Source: Manihot esculenta
Taxonomy: Eukaryota; Streptophyta; Magnoliopsida; Malpighiales; Euphorbiaceae
Direction: 5' to 3'
Length of the DNA stretch: 64,000 nt
NCBI RefSeq assembly: GCF_001659605.2
Contig: NC_035171.2
Coordinates: forward strand, 9,095,873 to 9,159,872
Part shown: in pieces, positions 61,801-64,000 of the stretch
Position numbering within the stretch: the first letter of the stretch is position 1
Layout of the letters: every line of letters starts with the position of its first letter
The notes under the pieces: model-generated
What the model saw: the letters and a program-made list of their open reading frames with translations, nothing else
Told to the model about the DNA's origin: nothing
Databases searched by the model: none
Translations under genes and position numbers: made by a program

Positions 61801-63135
61801 GTACCTTTTTGAGGTTTTTCATAAGATTCGGGCTCTTTGGCCTTACTGTCGCTTCCGGGCTCTTTAGCCTTGCATGTGATTCAGGCTCATTGGCCTTACT
61901 GTCGCTTCGTCATCTCAGCTGGTTTTGTGCCTAACTGAGGTCTTGGGCATGATTCAGAATTCTTTCTGCAAAATAAGAGCTTACACAGGGCGTATATAAC
62001 GAGGATGCTCGTTGTTAATTCAATAATATTCATCAATAATATGTCACACATGTCTTTTAGTTTCATACTTCAGATGAACAATTTATAAAATACCACGCTT
62101 GAACATGTAAAATATTGTGAATAGTATAAGTATTATTTACACTTTATAATTCTGTAATTGATAATAACTGCAAAACAATAAATGAAGGTAACATAAAAGA
62201 CTCTTGATTTTGAGGTTTGTCTGGTGGTGATGATGATAAATAATTAATTGCTTGCAGTAGTTGTGGATCGTGCATAAGCTAATTTTAGAAAATCATTTAT
62301 AATGGCATTGTTGTAATATTTATAAGGGACTTGGGTACTTACCTCCCAGTGATCAAGAGCCACGTCGACCACTTTTGCATGGATTGTGTGGGCGCGTCAC
62401 TTTGCTCCAATCCCATCAAACTCAATCTTGAAAAATTGTTAATTTTGGTATTTGGCCGACCTGCTCAATCGGTCGTCCTGCTCCAGTAAATCCAAGTTCG
62501 AGACTTGCACCCGTCTTCAAGCTGGCCAACAGGGCCGAGCTCCTTTCAGTCCTGCTGCTCCGACCGGCTGACCGACCCGTTTTCCCCAACTCATTTAATG
62601 AAGGGACAGAAGGAATAAACGGGACAGGAGAGAAGGAGACTTGTATCATCCACTTGAACTTTCATATTCACATACAGACAAAATGTCAAATCATACTTCT
62701 TATTGGAATTCTCAGCAATTTGTGGACAGAGTGAAGAAAACCCACTTCCAAAAGGAACCAGAATGAATTGTTTTTCAAATGACACATGTCCTTTATGACC
62801 CAGCTCTTCTCATTCTCATTGCCATCCTTTTCTGTGGCATATTGCGTCATGTGCCACTGTTCATCTCCAAATTCCCATCAAATAACCAAAATCCACTCAC
62901 AAAAATTAACCCTCATTTCCCAGCTCTAGCCACGAAGGGTCGTAACGCTCGCTTTGCCCAGTCTTACCATCCAACGGCTCTGATTTGGAGCCGGTCTCAT
63001 TGTCCTTCGATTGTTCTCGATGCTTATTCCCTTCATTCCCTTTTTCCTCCTTATTTCCATTCCTCATTCCCCGGAAGCTGCCCCATCTTCTTTCTGTCAG
63101 CAGATTCTGCGCATCCCATACCCCAGCTACCGTCG
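61801..63135. other. Spacer with possible promoter of a right-hand gene
   Basis: 61801-61960 still has retroelement-like TCGCTTCCGGGCTCTTTGGC words. 61960-62760 is unassigned, including a GACC/GGTC-rich patch at 62455-62580. 62760-63135 has balanced composition, like a plant promoter and 5' UTR, with CCAACGG near 62970. Confidence 0.35.
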
Positions 63136-63335
63136 ATGGCTTTGGGTCATTGGAAGATCGGGAGCAACGTCTTCACAAACCCCAATACTTTGATCAAGTC
63201 AACAAAATTTTCCCTCAAAATTGATTATTTTACCTCTCACAGTAAAATCCCCACCCTTTCAAACGGACTGCCACCAAAAATCACAAAAGGGGATCACGAA
63301 TCTAACTCCACCAGTGCTATTTTCAAGTTTGTCTT
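63136..63335 (+). CDS. Possible first exon of an unidentified gene, cut by an LTR
   Basis: An ATG at 63136 opens a frame that starts MALGHWKIGSNVFTNPNTL and stays open to the LTR boundary at 63335 (67 codons), following a promoter-like, less AT-rich stretch. The serine/threonine/lysine-rich composition would suit an organelle transit peptide, but I do not recognise the protein. The LTR may sit in an intron (a weak GT donor precedes it at 63327) or may have disrupted the exon. Confidence 0.3.
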
Positions 63336-64000
63336 TGTAACGACCCGAAAATCGGACCGCTACCGGCGCTAGGATCCGGGTCGACTTAAGGCCGCCGGGA
63401 CCCGTAGCAAGCCAAACATACATCCTGGAAACCTGTTTAATCCCATACATGATCAAGAACATACATAAAAATTAAAACTTTTCTTTCATACATTCTATCA
63501 TATACCAAACTCAACCTGTGCATGCACTCAACATAATCATAATCATAAACTTTGGCCCCTCTGTGGGACCTCATCAATGCCCCCAATGGGTGGCATAACA
63601 AGTGTTGAGTTGGCTAAACATAGACATCCATAACATTAAAATCATGTATCAAAAAGGGATTACATTAACTATGGTCAAACACACTTCTAAACCTCAATAT
63701 CATTATACAAAACATGACTATACAACTTTACAATTTATCATGTCCACTTCCTATCTATTACAAACATATTACTTTACTCTTCTTGACTTCTCTGTCTAGC
63801 CCGTACCTGCAATCCTGGGGGATTAGGGAAAAGGGGTGAGCTACTAGAGCCCAGTGAGCAGAATAATAGAAAACAATATTTAAAATCTCATGCCATCATG
63901 TAATGCAACACATCACAACTAATCACATCTCGGATGGTATTGTCACCAATAGTCCTCTACATTCCAAAGTGCCGGGACGTAGAATGGGTACAACCGGTCT
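63336..64000 (-). mobile_element. LTR D of the TGTAATACCCGG...CGTTACA family, running off the right end
   Basis: Starts (plus strand) TGTAACGACCCGAAAATCGG and follows LTR B closely: GACTTAAGGCCGCCGGGACC, CATACATCCTGGAAACCTG, and the CGTAGAATGGGT repeat at the window edge. It is the 3' part of a minus-oriented LTR. Whether it is solo cannot be seen. Confidence 0.85.

Noticed and set aside
62422..62649. 75-codon minus-strand ORF in a GC-richer patch
   Set aside because: No family recognised and no splice or promoter context; it may be part of an old repeat.

Overview
The window is plant nuclear DNA. Its genes are split by GT-AG introns, the spacers are very AT-rich, and most of the sequence is transposable elements. 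The protein families (a CCR with NWYCYGK, a PDS5-like gene, a plant Rgp1) indicate a dicot. A member of the Euphorbiaceae such as cassava or rubber tree is my guess from general recall of similar LTR families; I have not tested it.

Three genes are well supported. (1) 1.6-10.8 kb, minus: the first six coding exons of an Rgp1-family Golgi trafficking gene, with three different transposons lodged in its introns; the 3' exons are outside the window. (2) 32.1-35.5 kb, plus: a complete five-exon cinnamoyl-CoA reductase of 338 aa (lignin pathway), with a TATA box and a lignin-type AC element directly upstream. (3) 47.4-54.7 kb, minus: a complete eight-exon gene of 536 aa whose N-terminal half is PDS5-like (cohesin regulator) and whose C-terminal half resembles the PEARLI-4 family, joined in one continuous reading frame. 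A possible first exon of a fourth gene at 63.1 kb is cut by an LTR.

The 12.6-21.5 kb block is a nest. Remains of a Ty3/gypsy element of apparent Tat/Retand type (tandem repeats, an antisense gag-like ORF, a polypurine tract and a 3' LTR) are interrupted by a 2.1 kb solo LTR (TSD GGAAG), which is itself interrupted by a related 2.3 kb solo LTR (TSD CAAAA). A third intact solo LTR of this family (TSD TTATA) lies at 26.2-28.5 kb, a truncated one at 12.6-13.6 kb, and one runs off the right end. All carry clusters of a GC-rich palindrome.

21.5-31 kb and 35.7-47 kb are AT-rich spacers with MITEs: a hAT-like family of about 450 bp, and a MULE-like family with long inverted repeats and 9-bp TSDs. 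They also hold a roughly 3 kb segmental duplication (37.3-40.4 and 43.9-46.8 kb). 55-58.5 kb holds a 1 kb fold-back element and a short SINE with a 17-bp TSD. 58.6-61.8 kb is the 3' end of another LTR element on the minus strand, with three successive tandem arrays of about 80, 27 and 18 bp that share a core word. The genes are not functionally linked to one another.
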